The translations under genes and the position numbers were made by a program. Below are positions 26,339 to 34,376 of a stretch of 64,000 nt of DNA, one piece after another. The notes under the pieces are model-generated. The model was not told the origin of the DNA and did not search any database. It worked only from the letters and a program-made list of their open reading frames with translations. Position 1 is the stretch's first letter; each line of letters starts with the position of its first letter. Source of the stretch: Nibrella saemangeumensis (lineage in GTDB: Bacteria; Bacteroidota; Bacteroidia; Cytophagales; Spirosomataceae); the NCBI RefSeq assembly GCF_039541915.1, contig NZ_BAABHD010000084.1, forward strand, positions 1 through 64,000, written 5' to 3'.

Positions 26339-26452
26339 GCAGTAGGCAGTTCCAAGTAGGAAGACTGCCGGTTAGGCCACCTTCAGGTAAAAGAGCCGGG
26401 CTGTTTAGTAGCCCGGCTCTGCTTTTTCTGCCAATTGAGAACTGCCTACTGC
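26339..26452. terminator. composite terminator between convergent genes
   Basis: The inner hairpin is a perfect 11-bp stem (26392-26402 with 26410-26420, AGAGCCGGGCT) followed by TTTTT at 26423-26427. It is enclosed by a perfect 14-bp inverted repeat, 26339-26352 with 26439-26452 (begins GCAGTAGGCAG). The outer right arm overlaps the stop codon of the convergent oxidoreductase gene. It would stop transcription of the SusD gene, and perhaps also of the opposite gene. Confidence 0.85.
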
Positions 26453-27480
26453 AAACTGCACACTCCCCTCGTCCGGCTGCTCTCCACCGCTAGTTCCATA
26501 ATCCGGATCGTAGCATACGCCTGTTCGGCGGTGACTTCGGGCCCGCTTTCGCCGACGATGGCGCGGTAAAGATTGTCGTAAAAATGGTGGTAGTTGCCCC
26601 GCTGGCTGGGGATGGTCTGCTTGCCCTCCGGGGTAGTAAGGGTGCCATACTGGCTTTGGGGCTCCTGACCCCAGTCGGGCGTGTTGGGCAGGATGTTCTT
26701 GCGCTGCGTTTCTTCCTGAATGTCGAGGCCGTGTTTCACAAACGAGCCTTTGGTGCCGTGGATGATGTAGCGGAGGCTGTTATCGGCGGCCATCATGTTG
26801 GATTTCAGGATCACGCGCTTATCGGGGTAGTAGAGCCGGATGTCGAAGTAATCGTCCAGCACCCCGCCGGGCCGCACCGTGCGCACTTCGGCAAAGACGG
26901 CGTTGGGAACACCGAATAGCACTACAGCCTGATCGATCAGGTGCGGGCCCAGGTTCAGCAAATTGCCGCCCCCTTCGGGGTCCAGTTCTTTCCAGGAGTT
27001 CAGCACGTCGGGCCGGTAGCGGTCGAAATGGGCTTCGTATTCGACTATTTCACCAAGCTTTCCCTCACCAAGCAGTTGCTGAATGGTCAGAAAATCGGCG
27101 TCGTAGCGCCGGTTCTGGTATGGTATGGCCACCAGTCCCTTTGCGGTTGCCAGGTCGAGCAGTTCCCGCGCCTGTTGTGATGTGTTGGCAAAGGGTTTTT
27201 CGATCAGCACATGCTTGCCGGCCTCCAGTGCGGCTTTGGCGTAGGGGTAGTGGGTGTCGTTGGGCGAACCGACAATGACCAGGTCAATGTTGGGGTCGCT
27301 CAGCAGGTCGTCGTGGCTGCGGACCGTCTGGATAGACGGGTCAAACAGCTGCGCATCGTTGCGGTGCCGTTCTACCACTTTTGCCAGTCTGAACTGGGGG
27401 TTTACCGTGAGAAAGGGCGCGTGAAAGTAGCGCCCCGAGAGGCCAAAGCCGATTAATCCAACCTGAATGGTACGTGACAT
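26446..27480 (-). CDS. Gfo/Idh/MocA family NAD(P)-dependent oxidoreductase
   Basis: This is a 344-residue cytosolic enzyme. The N-terminal Rossmann fold starts with GLIGFGLSGRYFHAP, the catalytic-region Lys is in LIEKPFANTS, and the C-terminal domain carries NLGPHLIDQAVVLFG. The sequence resembles the YvaA/IolW-like branch that oxidises or reduces inositols and related sugars. It is convergent with the SusC/SusD pair and divergent from a second Gfo/Idh/MocA gene (49 nt between start codons). The substrate is unknown; a sugar or cyclitol is likely. Confidence 0.87.
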   Translation of the reverse strand: MSRTIQVGLIGFGLSGRYFHAPFLTVNPQFRLAKVVERHRNDAQLFDPSIQTVRSHDDLLSDPNIDLVIVGSPNDTHYPYAKAALEAGKHVLIEKPFANTSQQARELLDLATAKGLVAIPYQNRRYDADFLTIQQLLGEGKLGEIVEYEAHFDRYRPDVLNSWKELDPEGGGNLLNLGPHLIDQAVVLFGVPNAVFAEVRTVRPGGVLDDYFDIRLYYPDKRVILKSNMMAADNSLRYIIHGTKGSFVKHGLDIQEETQRKNILPNTPDWGQEPQSQYGTLTTPEGKQTIPSQRGNYHHFYDNLYRAIVGESGPEVTAEQAYATIRIMELAVESSRTRGVCSLQ

Positions 27481-27529
27481 AAGGTTTTGTCGTAACTTGT
27501 AGAGTCTTAACTAGGTGTATCTTCCTTCC

Positions 27530-28831
27530 ATGAAAAAAGAGCAACTGAACCCTGCTTCTACCATTGAACGCCGACAATTTTTGAAAACAACGGCCGGCAT
27601 TGCCTCCTTTTTTATTGTTCCCCGCTATGTGCTGGGCGGCCGCGGCTATACCGCCCCCAGTGATATGGTCACGCTGGGCTTTATCGGAACCGGCCGGCAG
27701 AGTGGCACCCTCCGGCGCAACTTCCTGCAAACCGGCGAGGGGCAGATAGTAGCGGCCTGTGATGTTTACCCCGCCAAATTAACCGCGTTTGTTGATGCGG
27801 TGAAAGCCTTTTACACCGAAAAAGGGCAGCAGAACAGCAAAGGAATTGATACCTACCGGGATTTTCGCGAACTGCTCAGCCGCAAAGATATTGATGCCGT
27901 GATTATTGCCACGCCCGATCACTGGCATAGCGCCCTGACCGTAAAAGCAGCCGCGGCTGGCAAAGATATTTATTGCGAAAAACCCCTGTCGCTGACCGTA
28001 GCCGAAGGGCGGGCGATGGTCGACGCTGTGCGCAAACACAAGCGGGTGTTACAGACCGGCAGCATGCAACGGTCCTGGCCCGAATTCCGGCAGGCGGTCG
28101 AACTCGTCCGCAATGGCTACATCGGTGAACTGAAAACAGTCCGGGTCAACGTGGGTGGCCCCCCGAAAGACTGGGATTTGGCGGCTGAACCAACACCGGA
28201 AGGCCTCGACTGGAATGCCTGGCTTGGCCCGAACACCATCGAACGGCCATATAACAATCAGCTGGCACCCCCGCTGACGGCTACCTTCTGGCCCAACTGG
28301 CGGGGCTATAAAGAATTCGGCGGGGGCGGCATGACCGACTGGGGTGCCCATATGTTCGATATTGCCCAGTGGGGAATGGAAATGGATGGCTCCGGCCCTA
28401 TCGAGATCATTCCCACCAGTGAAGGCGGTAAACCCGGCCTGACCTACCGCTACGCCAACGGCGTGACCATGCTGCACGCACCGGTCGAGGGCAAGCAGTA
28501 CTGCCAATTTATCGGGACCGAGGGCGAGGTAAAAGTTGCCCGTGGTGAACTGGTAACTACGCCCGAAACCCTGAAAGAGAAGCCAATGGGCGAGAGCGAC
28601 AAGCGTGTTTACTTCAGCGACAACCATTACAAAGACTTCTTTAAAGCCATCCGAAACCGGCAGAAGCCGATCTGCGACGTAGAGGTAGGCCACCGTACGG
28701 CCTCTGTCTGCAACATCGGCAACATTGCCTATCAGTTGAACCGCCCGCTCCGCTGGAATCCGGAGAAAGAGAAGTTTTCGGGTGATGGTGAGGCCAACCG
28801 GTTGCTCAGCCGCCCCATGCGGAAGGTGTAA
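27530..28831 (+). CDS. Tat-exported Gfo/Idh/MocA family oxidoreductase
   Basis: This is a 433-residue protein. The N-terminus carries a twin-arginine signal (ERRQFLK at 13-19, then a hydrophobic stretch), so it is probably exported folded with bound NAD(P). The Rossmann motif TLGFIGTGRQSG, EKPLSLTVAEG with the conserved Lys, and GGGGMTDWGAHMFDIAQWG are typical of the periplasmic sugar-oxidoreductase group common in Bacteroidota. I chose the ATG at 27530; five upstream residues from a GTG add nothing recognisable. Its pairing with the cytosolic homologue suggests two oxidation or reduction steps on the same sugar type, but this is inference. Confidence 0.87.
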   Translation: MKKEQLNPASTIERRQFLKTTAGIASFFIVPRYVLGGRGYTAPSDMVTLGFIGTGRQSGTLRRNFLQTGEGQIVAACDVYPAKLTAFVDAVKAFYTEKGQQNSKGIDTYRDFRELLSRKDIDAVIIATPDHWHSALTVKAAAAGKDIYCEKPLSLTVAEGRAMVDAVRKHKRVLQTGSMQRSWPEFRQAVELVRNGYIGELKTVRVNVGGPPKDWDLAAEPTPEGLDWNAWLGPNTIERPYNNQLAPPLTATFWPNWRGYKEFGGGGMTDWGAHMFDIAQWGMEMDGSGPIEIIPTSEGGKPGLTYRYANGVTMLHAPVEGKQYCQFIGTEGEVKVARGELVTTPETLKEKPMGESDKRVYFSDNHYKDFFKAIRNRQKPICDVEVGHRTASVCNIGNIAYQLNRPLRWNPEKEKFSGDGEANRLLSRPMRKV

Positions 28832-28900
28832 CGTACCCGTACCGGCGGTGGTCCGCCATGGCAGCTTTAGTCCGTAAGTACGTACAAAGCCTAAAAACTT

Positions 28901-28908
28901 TATCTTTG
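28901..28908 (+). promoter_or_regulatory. -7 element for the tsaE-ald operon
   Basis: TATCTTTG followed by C is a perfect Bacteroidota -7 consensus, 22 nt before the ATG at 28931. Transcription would begin near 28915. No TTG is seen at the -33 position. Confidence 0.55.
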
Positions 28909-28930
28909 CGGTTCAAACAACATCGGGTGC

Positions 28931-29356
28931 ATGGGGTTGATGATGCAAAATATCGATGAATTAGATGAGGTAGCCCGCCAGTTGCTCGAAGAAGGCCGGG
29001 GTTGTAAGGTGTGGTTGTTTGAGGGCGAAATGGGAGCGGGCAAAACCACCCTGATCAAGGCGTTATGCCGGGCACTGGGGGTAGTGAGTATGGTGCAGAG
29101 CCCAACGTTTTCGATCATAAACGAATACACAACGCGTACCGGCGAGTCCGTCTATCATTTTGATTGTTACCGGCTGCGCAACGAAGCCGAAGCACTGGAT
29201 ATCGGCATCGAAGAATATTTTGATTCAGGAAATTTTTGTTTTGTCGAGTGGCCGGAGCGGGTCGAATCGCTGTGGCCGCCCTGTTACTACCGCGTACAAG
29301 TAACGGCCGAACCAACCGGCCGGCGAAGCGTCGAAAGGGAGAAAATACTGGCATGA
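28931..29356 (+). CDS. tsaE: tRNA threonylcarbamoyladenosine biosynthesis ATPase TsaE
   Basis: This is a 141-residue protein of normal length. The Walker A motif GEMGAGKTT is at about 32-40. SPTFSIINEY and VYHFDCYRL follow, as in all TsaE proteins. It acts with TsaD and TsaB to make the t6A modification at position 37 of ANN-decoding tRNAs, and is an almost universal bacterial gene. The start could be the ATG at 28931 or the one at 28940. Its stop overlaps the start of the alanine dehydrogenase gene (ATGA), so the two are translationally coupled. Confidence 0.93.
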   Translation: MGLMMQNIDELDEVARQLLEEGRGCKVWLFEGEMGAGKTTLIKALCRALGVVSMVQSPTFSIINEYTTRTGESVYHFDCYRLRNEAEALDIGIEEYFDSGNFCFVEWPERVESLWPPCYYRVQVTAEPTGRRSVEREKILA

Positions 29357-30564
29357 CCGGATTTGAAGAATTAGCAAAGCAAACCGTCCTGTACCCGCAG
29401 GAAGTACCACTGGCCGTTAAAACCAGCAAAAATGGGTTGGCAATCGGCTTACCCAAAGAAGTATCGTTTCAGGAGAACCGCATTGCGCTTACCCCCGAAG
29501 CTGTGGCTATACTGGTGCGAAACGGACATAGTGTGCTCTATGAAAAAGGAGCGGGCGAAGGAGCCAAATTTGCGGACAATGAATACAGCGAAGCCGGCGC
29601 CCAGATCGTGTATTCGCCTAAGGAAGTATACGATGCGAACGTTATCCTGAAAATTGAGCCCCTTATTGACGGGGAGTTCGAGCTGATCAAACCCGGCAGC
29701 ACCCTTATTTCTGCGTTGAACCTGCCGGCTCACGAGCGGGATTATTTCGAACGGCTGAACAGTCGCAACATTACCGGCATCGGCTACGAGTATATCGAAG
29801 ACGAAGCCGGCGGATTACCCGTGATCCGGACGATGAGCGAGATTGCCGGCTGTACCGTCCTGCTTATTGCCGGTGAATACCTCAGCAGCAGCAGCAACGG
29901 CCGGGGGATCATCCTCGGGGGTATTACCGGCGTGCCTCCGACCAAAGTGGTGGTACTGGGAGCCGGTACCGTTGCCGAATATGCGGTCCGCTCAGCCTTG
30001 GGTATGGGTGCCGATATTAAAGTGTTCGACAAGCACCTGTTTAAGCTTCAGCGGTTCAAGTATGCCCTTGGGCAGAACATCTATACCTCCATCATCGATT
30101 CGGATACGCTGACCGAAGCCATTGAGCGGGCGGATGTGGTAATTGGGGCGATGCGGGCCGAAGATGGGCTGAGTCCAATCGTGGTGACAGAGGAAATGGT
30201 GGCCCGTATGAAACCAAATTCGGTTATCATCGATGTGGCGATTGATCAGGGTGGCAATTTCGAGACTTCTAAAATGACGTCGCATAAAGACCCTATTTTC
30301 CGCACGCATGAAATCATTCATTATTGCGTGCCGAATATCGCGGCCAGGGTGGCGCATACGGCCAGTATGGCGTTGAGTAATATTTTCCTGCCGTTTCTGC
30401 TGCAAACCGGCACCATCGGGGGTATTGAAGAAATGATGTACGCGAACCGTTGGTTTATGAAAGGTGTTTATACCCATAAGGGCACCTTAACCAATGCCTA
30501 CATCGCCAAGAAGTTCAACATGCGGTACAAAGATCTCGAACTTCTGCTGGCCGCACGGTTCTAA
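29353..30564 (+). CDS. ald: alanine dehydrogenase
   Basis: This is a 403-residue cytosolic enzyme that interconverts L-alanine and pyruvate with NAD. AIGLPKEVSFQENRIALTP is the typical N-terminal region. VVVLGAGTVAEYAV is the NAD-binding motif, and a helix with NIAARVAHTASMALSN precedes the C-terminus. It is about 30 residues longer at the N-terminus than the classical Bacillus enzyme, as I recall for Bacteroidota relatives. I chose the ATG at 29353, which overlaps the tsaE stop by 4 nt; an alternative upstream start would run through tsaE in another frame. Confidence 0.9.
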   Translation: MTGFEELAKQTVLYPQEVPLAVKTSKNGLAIGLPKEVSFQENRIALTPEAVAILVRNGHSVLYEKGAGEGAKFADNEYSEAGAQIVYSPKEVYDANVILKIEPLIDGEFELIKPGSTLISALNLPAHERDYFERLNSRNITGIGYEYIEDEAGGLPVIRTMSEIAGCTVLLIAGEYLSSSSNGRGIILGGITGVPPTKVVVLGAGTVAEYAVRSALGMGADIKVFDKHLFKLQRFKYALGQNIYTSIIDSDTLTEAIERADVVIGAMRAEDGLSPIVVTEEMVARMKPNSVIIDVAIDQGGNFETSKMTSHKDPIFRTHEIIHYCVPNIAARVAHTASMALSNIFLPFLLQTGTIGGIEEMMYANRWFMKGVYTHKGTLTNAYIAKKFNMRYKDLELLLAARF

Positions 30565-30572
30565 ATACACCC

Positions 30573-30977
30573 ATGATTAACCATAGCAACGAAAACACCC
30601 TGCTGGACGATGCGAACTCGCCGGAGATCAACAAAAAGCTGATGGGCGAGATTTCGGCTGATTTCGTGCTCGTGGCCGATCACCTGAAAGAAGCATCGTA
30701 CCAGATCCGGAAGCGCGGCTTCTCGGAACACCCCATCTTTATCCTGGCCAGAACGGACGTGCCGGTCGGGCAGCTCCTGATTGGCAGGAACGAACTGGCC
30801 AACCAGTGGCATTATAAAGCTTCGCTGCTGGACGAATTCGTGCAGCTGAAATTCATCGGCCCGGAGTCGGTCGACCTCTTTAAGGAAAACTACAAAAACC
30901 CGGAAGAGTATTGCTGTCTGTTCGTGATCCAGGGCGATTTCGCCGGATTCGTTTACGTACCTTACCCGGAGGACTAA
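30573..30977 (+). CDS. conserved hypothetical protein downstream of ald
   Basis: This is a 134-residue soluble protein of unknown function. It has no signal peptide or membrane segment. There is a central segment (HPIFILARTDVPVGQLLIG) and a C-terminal YCCLFVIQGDFAGFVYVPYP stretch that look like buried beta-strands. It begins 9 nt after the alanine dehydrogenase stop, so it is part of the tsaE operon. I recall similar proteins at this place in other Cytophagales, but no domain name can be given. Confidence 0.75.
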   Translation: MINHSNENTLLDDANSPEINKKLMGEISADFVLVADHLKEASYQIRKRGFSEHPIFILARTDVPVGQLLIGRNELANQWHYKASLLDEFVQLKFIGPESVDLFKENYKNPEEYCCLFVIQGDFAGFVYVPYPED

Positions 30978-31081
30978 CCGTCTGGTTCGGCATTTCTCCT
31001 ACCCGCAACGAGCCTGGCTTTGGATTGTACGTTTGTGAAGGCCTCCCGGATCTGCCTGCCTGAACCGTTTCATCGTTGTCT

Positions 31082-32830
31082 ATGAAGCAAGCACTTGCAC
31101 TCCTCCTTTTCGGGCTGGTTACCGGCTCCGCGCCGGCGCAGGAGTTTGGGGCCTGGAATACGCCGATACCCGATTTTTCGTCGTGGTGGACTCCTGTACG
31201 GCCATTCACTCCCGTAACCGCTGGTGAGCATCCGCGGTTGCTTTTCCGAAAGCAGAACCTCCCCGCCCTGCGCCGTAAAGCTGAAACACCGGAAGGGAAA
31301 GCCATGCTGCAGCGCCTGCGCTATCTGCTCGACGGCGGTAACGGCGACGGAATGCCCAGGGCGTTTAACCCGGCACGGCAGGCTTACGCAGCCGGGCAGG
31401 GGAAGAGCATCGTAGTCGACACGGCTGGGGTATATACGGTCGGTCATGTGGCCGGTTACGGGCTGCTATACCAACTGACGGGCGATGAAACATACGCCGA
31501 ACTGGGCCGCCGGTGTTTTGAACTGGCCCTGCAGGGGCAGCGTGATCGCGACGACCGCTACAGCTATGTAAAACCGGGCGGTGCCCTGCGCGCCGGGCCG
31601 GTGCTGGGCTGGCTGGCATTAGGGTATGACCTTTGCTACGACGGCTGGGATAAAGCTACCACCGAGCGACTGGGAAAAGCCCTGGCGCAGTACCAGGCGG
31701 GTATCACCCAGAAATACGGCAACAAAGCCGTGGACCTCGATGCTCTCGTAAGCGGCACCATGCCTCCCAAGAGCAACCATTACGGTATGCAGGTGGGTGG
31801 GGCAGCCCTGGTGCTGCTGGCGCTGCACAAAGAGCCGTGGGTGGATCAGGCGCGGATCGACAGCCTGCTGGAAGTCAGCGGCCGGAGCATGGTCCATGCC
31901 GTCACCCAGGGGTTTGGCGACGGCGGGTATTTTGCCGAAGGCGACGGGACCGGTTCCATGGCTTCGCATATCGTGTACCTCACCGCCCTGCAGGCCTGGC
32001 GCAACGCGATGGGCATGGATTTTGTCAACACCGGCCGGCCGAATGTGCGCATGACGGCGCTCAAATGGATCTACCTCACGGTGGTGCGCGAGGGCAAACC
32101 CGAGGTCTGGCCAATCCGGGGCGGCTACCCTCATAATGTATGGGGCCGTACGCTGTCGGGTGCTGGTTATTTCAGTTCGGCCTTCGGTATACTGCCGTCT
32201 GAGGAACAGGCCGCCTTCAGCTGGTTCTACAACCGCTTTTTGCTGAAGCCGGATACCCAGGCCGGCGCTCCGTATGAACCGAGCGTCTATCCTCAATTTG
32301 TCGTTAGTGCTTTTGTCAACTGGCCGGTAGGCCTCCCCGAACGAAATCCGGCCGAAGTGCTGCCGCTCTGTTACCGCGATAGTGTCTATGGGTTCTATGC
32401 CTGGCGCAACCGCTGGCAGGATGAAAACGATATTGTGATTACCGCCCTCACGAAACCAGCCAGGGGGTACATGGGGGCAAAAGCCGATACCGCCCTGCAC
32501 ATCCTGGCTTACAGTCAGCACCTGACGTGGGGCCGACTCAACAGCGAAGCCCGGGACTGGACGCGATACGCCAAAGGGGAAACCAGTGTTGTCCGCTTTG
32601 CCGATGGGACCAGTGTTGGCGTCGATCTGTCGGGCAGGAGTGGGGCGGCCGTGATGCTGGTCAGCTCGGGTGAGGCCCAGGGAGAGAGGGTGCGGGTTGG
32701 ACAGCATACGCTGACGTTCCGCTTTCTGGGACAGGCACTGCCCCCTACGATCCGGGTCAGAAACCAGCAGGTTTGGGTAGGTAAACAACGGCTGTCGGTT
32801 ACCGGCGACGGCCGGCTGGTCTTTGAGTAA
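31082..32830 (+). CDS. secreted heparinase II/III- or alginate lyase-like protein
   Basis: This is a 582-residue protein with a signal peptide (about 1-19, SAPAQ). EHPRLLFRKQNLPALR near residue 40 and NHYGMQVGGAALVLLAL near 230 are typical of (alpha/alpha) toroid polysaccharide lyases. GGYFAEGDGTG near 280 resembles the active-site region of heparinase II/III-like proteins (dG.f.eg). A beta-sandwich follows from about 420. It would cleave uronate-containing polysaccharides by beta-elimination in the periplasm. I chose the ATG at 31082. It is convergent with a sulfatase/BNR operon, which fits a sulfated uronic polymer. The exact family and substrate are unproven. Confidence 0.72.
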   Translation: MKQALALLLFGLVTGSAPAQEFGAWNTPIPDFSSWWTPVRPFTPVTAGEHPRLLFRKQNLPALRRKAETPEGKAMLQRLRYLLDGGNGDGMPRAFNPARQAYAAGQGKSIVVDTAGVYTVGHVAGYGLLYQLTGDETYAELGRRCFELALQGQRDRDDRYSYVKPGGALRAGPVLGWLALGYDLCYDGWDKATTERLGKALAQYQAGITQKYGNKAVDLDALVSGTMPPKSNHYGMQVGGAALVLLALHKEPWVDQARIDSLLEVSGRSMVHAVTQGFGDGGYFAEGDGTGSMASHIVYLTALQAWRNAMGMDFVNTGRPNVRMTALKWIYLTVVREGKPEVWPIRGGYPHNVWGRTLSGAGYFSSAFGILPSEEQAAFSWFYNRFLLKPDTQAGAPYEPSVYPQFVVSAFVNWPVGLPERNPAEVLPLCYRDSVYGFYAWRNRWQDENDIVITALTKPARGYMGAKADTALHILAYSQHLTWGRLNSEARDWTRYAKGETSVVRFADGTSVGVDLSGRSGAAVMLVSSGEAQGERVRVGQHTLTFRFLGQALPPTIRVRNQQVWVGKQRLSVTGDGRLVFE

Positions 32831-32870
32831 TACGACCGCCGGACCCTAATCGCAATTCATAGGGTTCCGG

Positions 32871-34364
32871 CTACTCATGTACCCATTTGACCCGCCAGGG
32901 GTCGTTGGTTTGCTCCTGGAAGTTTTTTAGCGACGCCAGCAGCGTATCATAAATAGTTTTATAGGCTTTGTTTTGGACCAGATTAGTGCGCTCCTGCGGA
33001 TCTTTTTCGAGGTCGTACAGTTCAAAGGCCGGCCGACGCATATAGGCTTCTTTGGTGCGCGGCCCGTACTGCGTCTTCCCTGACTTCAGAAAACCCTGCC
33101 AGGTGGCCGAACCCCATAAATCAGACGCAAAGGGGAACGGCAGATCATGGGCCACATTCCAGATGAGCTTGTAACGTTTGGTCACCACTGAGCGCATGGG
33201 GTAGTACATGGTTACCTCATGAAAAGTGTGCGACAGGAATACCGTGTCGCCTTTGAACGGTGCCTTATTCGGTCCGGCATTGCGGTCGAAATACCCTTTC
33301 CAGGACTTGCCGTGGTAGAAGTTGGTGGGGCCGCGTTCGCCGTATTCGCCACCACCCTGCGGCCGGCTGGCGTTGGCCATGACGGGTGGGTTCAGGCCGG
33401 CATAGTCCAGCAGCGTTGGGGTAACATCTACCCAGGAGACCAGTTCGTCGCATACCTGATTTTTGCGGTTGGAAAACGGATTGCGAATGATGAGCGGCAG
33501 GCGGACCCCCGGTTCGTAGTGCGTGGTTTTGGCACCGGGTACGGGCATGCCGTTATCAGACAGGTAGATAACAATCGTGTTCTCCCAGAGCCCTTTTTCC
33601 TTCAACAAGTCAAACAACTTCCCAATACCCTGATCCATTCGGGAAACCGATTGGTAGTACTGGGCAAGTTCAGCTTTGGTCTCGGGCGCATCGGGTAGGA
33701 AGTACGGCACCCGCAGTGAGTCCATGCCGTAGACTGTTTCCGTTACCCCATCATGACCGTTCGGTCTGTTGCCGTGCGGATTGGCTCCGTAGGGCAGGTT
33801 TTTGTTGCTACCGGCCCGGTGCGGGTCGGTGGGGCAGAAGTACAGAAAAAACGGTCTGGTCTTATTGCTTTCCAGGAAGGTAGCACACTGACCGGCCATT
33901 TTTACCGGGTTGGAGCCGTCGTCACTCAGAGCCTCGTCGAATTTGTAGGCGCTGGCCGGCGCTACGTGGTATTTGCCGATGCGGGCGGTGGCGTATCCGG
34001 CTTCGCGGAGCAGGGCCGGCAGTGTTTTCAACTCTTCGTGCGAGCGGAAATGGTGGGTGGCGTGGGCGAGCCCGTACTGACCCGTGTTGTGATTATGCCG
34101 ACCCGATAGCAGGGTCGACCGGCTGGGGCTGCACGACGATGTAGTGGCGTAAGCGCGGGTGAACCGCACTCCCTCTTTGGCCAGATAATCCAGATTAGGC
34201 GTTTTGGCCTGGGATCGTCCGCTTAGTGTATTGTAGCAGCCGATAGCGCTCAGGTCGTGGTCATCGCCGACGATCAGCACAACATTAGGGCGTGCAGCAG
34301 GATTCTGGGCCAGAACGGCACCAGTCAGTAAGACAAGGAAAAGGGTTAGCCTGGTTAACAACAT
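32871..34364 (-). CDS. secreted type I sulfatase (formylglycine dependent)
   Basis: This is a 497-residue protein with a signal peptide (1-19, GAVLAQ). The sulfatase signature is CSPSRSTLLSG, with Cys78 in a CxPxR context, so it needs conversion to formylglycine. DDHD at 34-37 supplies calcium ligands, and GKYH, LSDNG and the C-terminal RYKLIWN region are family features. It removes sulfate esters from glycans in the periplasm. It is the last gene of a four-gene minus-strand operon (12-nt gap from the preceding gene) with a BNR protein and two propeller-toroid fusions. No maturase gene is in the window. Confidence 0.9.
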   Translation of the reverse strand: MLLTRLTLFLVLLTGAVLAQNPAARPNVVLIVGDDHDLSAIGCYNTLSGRSQAKTPNLDYLAKEGVRFTRAYATTSSCSPSRSTLLSGRHNHNTGQYGLAHATHHFRSHEELKTLPALLREAGYATARIGKYHVAPASAYKFDEALSDDGSNPVKMAGQCATFLESNKTRPFFLYFCPTDPHRAGSNKNLPYGANPHGNRPNGHDGVTETVYGMDSLRVPYFLPDAPETKAELAQYYQSVSRMDQGIGKLFDLLKEKGLWENTIVIYLSDNGMPVPGAKTTHYEPGVRLPLIIRNPFSNRKNQVCDELVSWVDVTPTLLDYAGLNPPVMANASRPQGGGEYGERGPTNFYHGKSWKGYFDRNAGPNKAPFKGDTVFLSHTFHEVTMYYPMRSVVTKRYKLIWNVAHDLPFPFASDLWGSATWQGFLKSGKTQYGPRTKEAYMRRPAFELYDLEKDPQERTNLVQNKAYKTIYDTLLASLKNFQEQTNDPWRVKWVHE

Positions 34365-34376
34365 ACGTTTGGACGA

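Noticed and set aside
31619..32788. 389-codon antisense frame over the heparinase-like gene
   Set aside because: No family resemblance, and it begins and ends without regard to gene borders.
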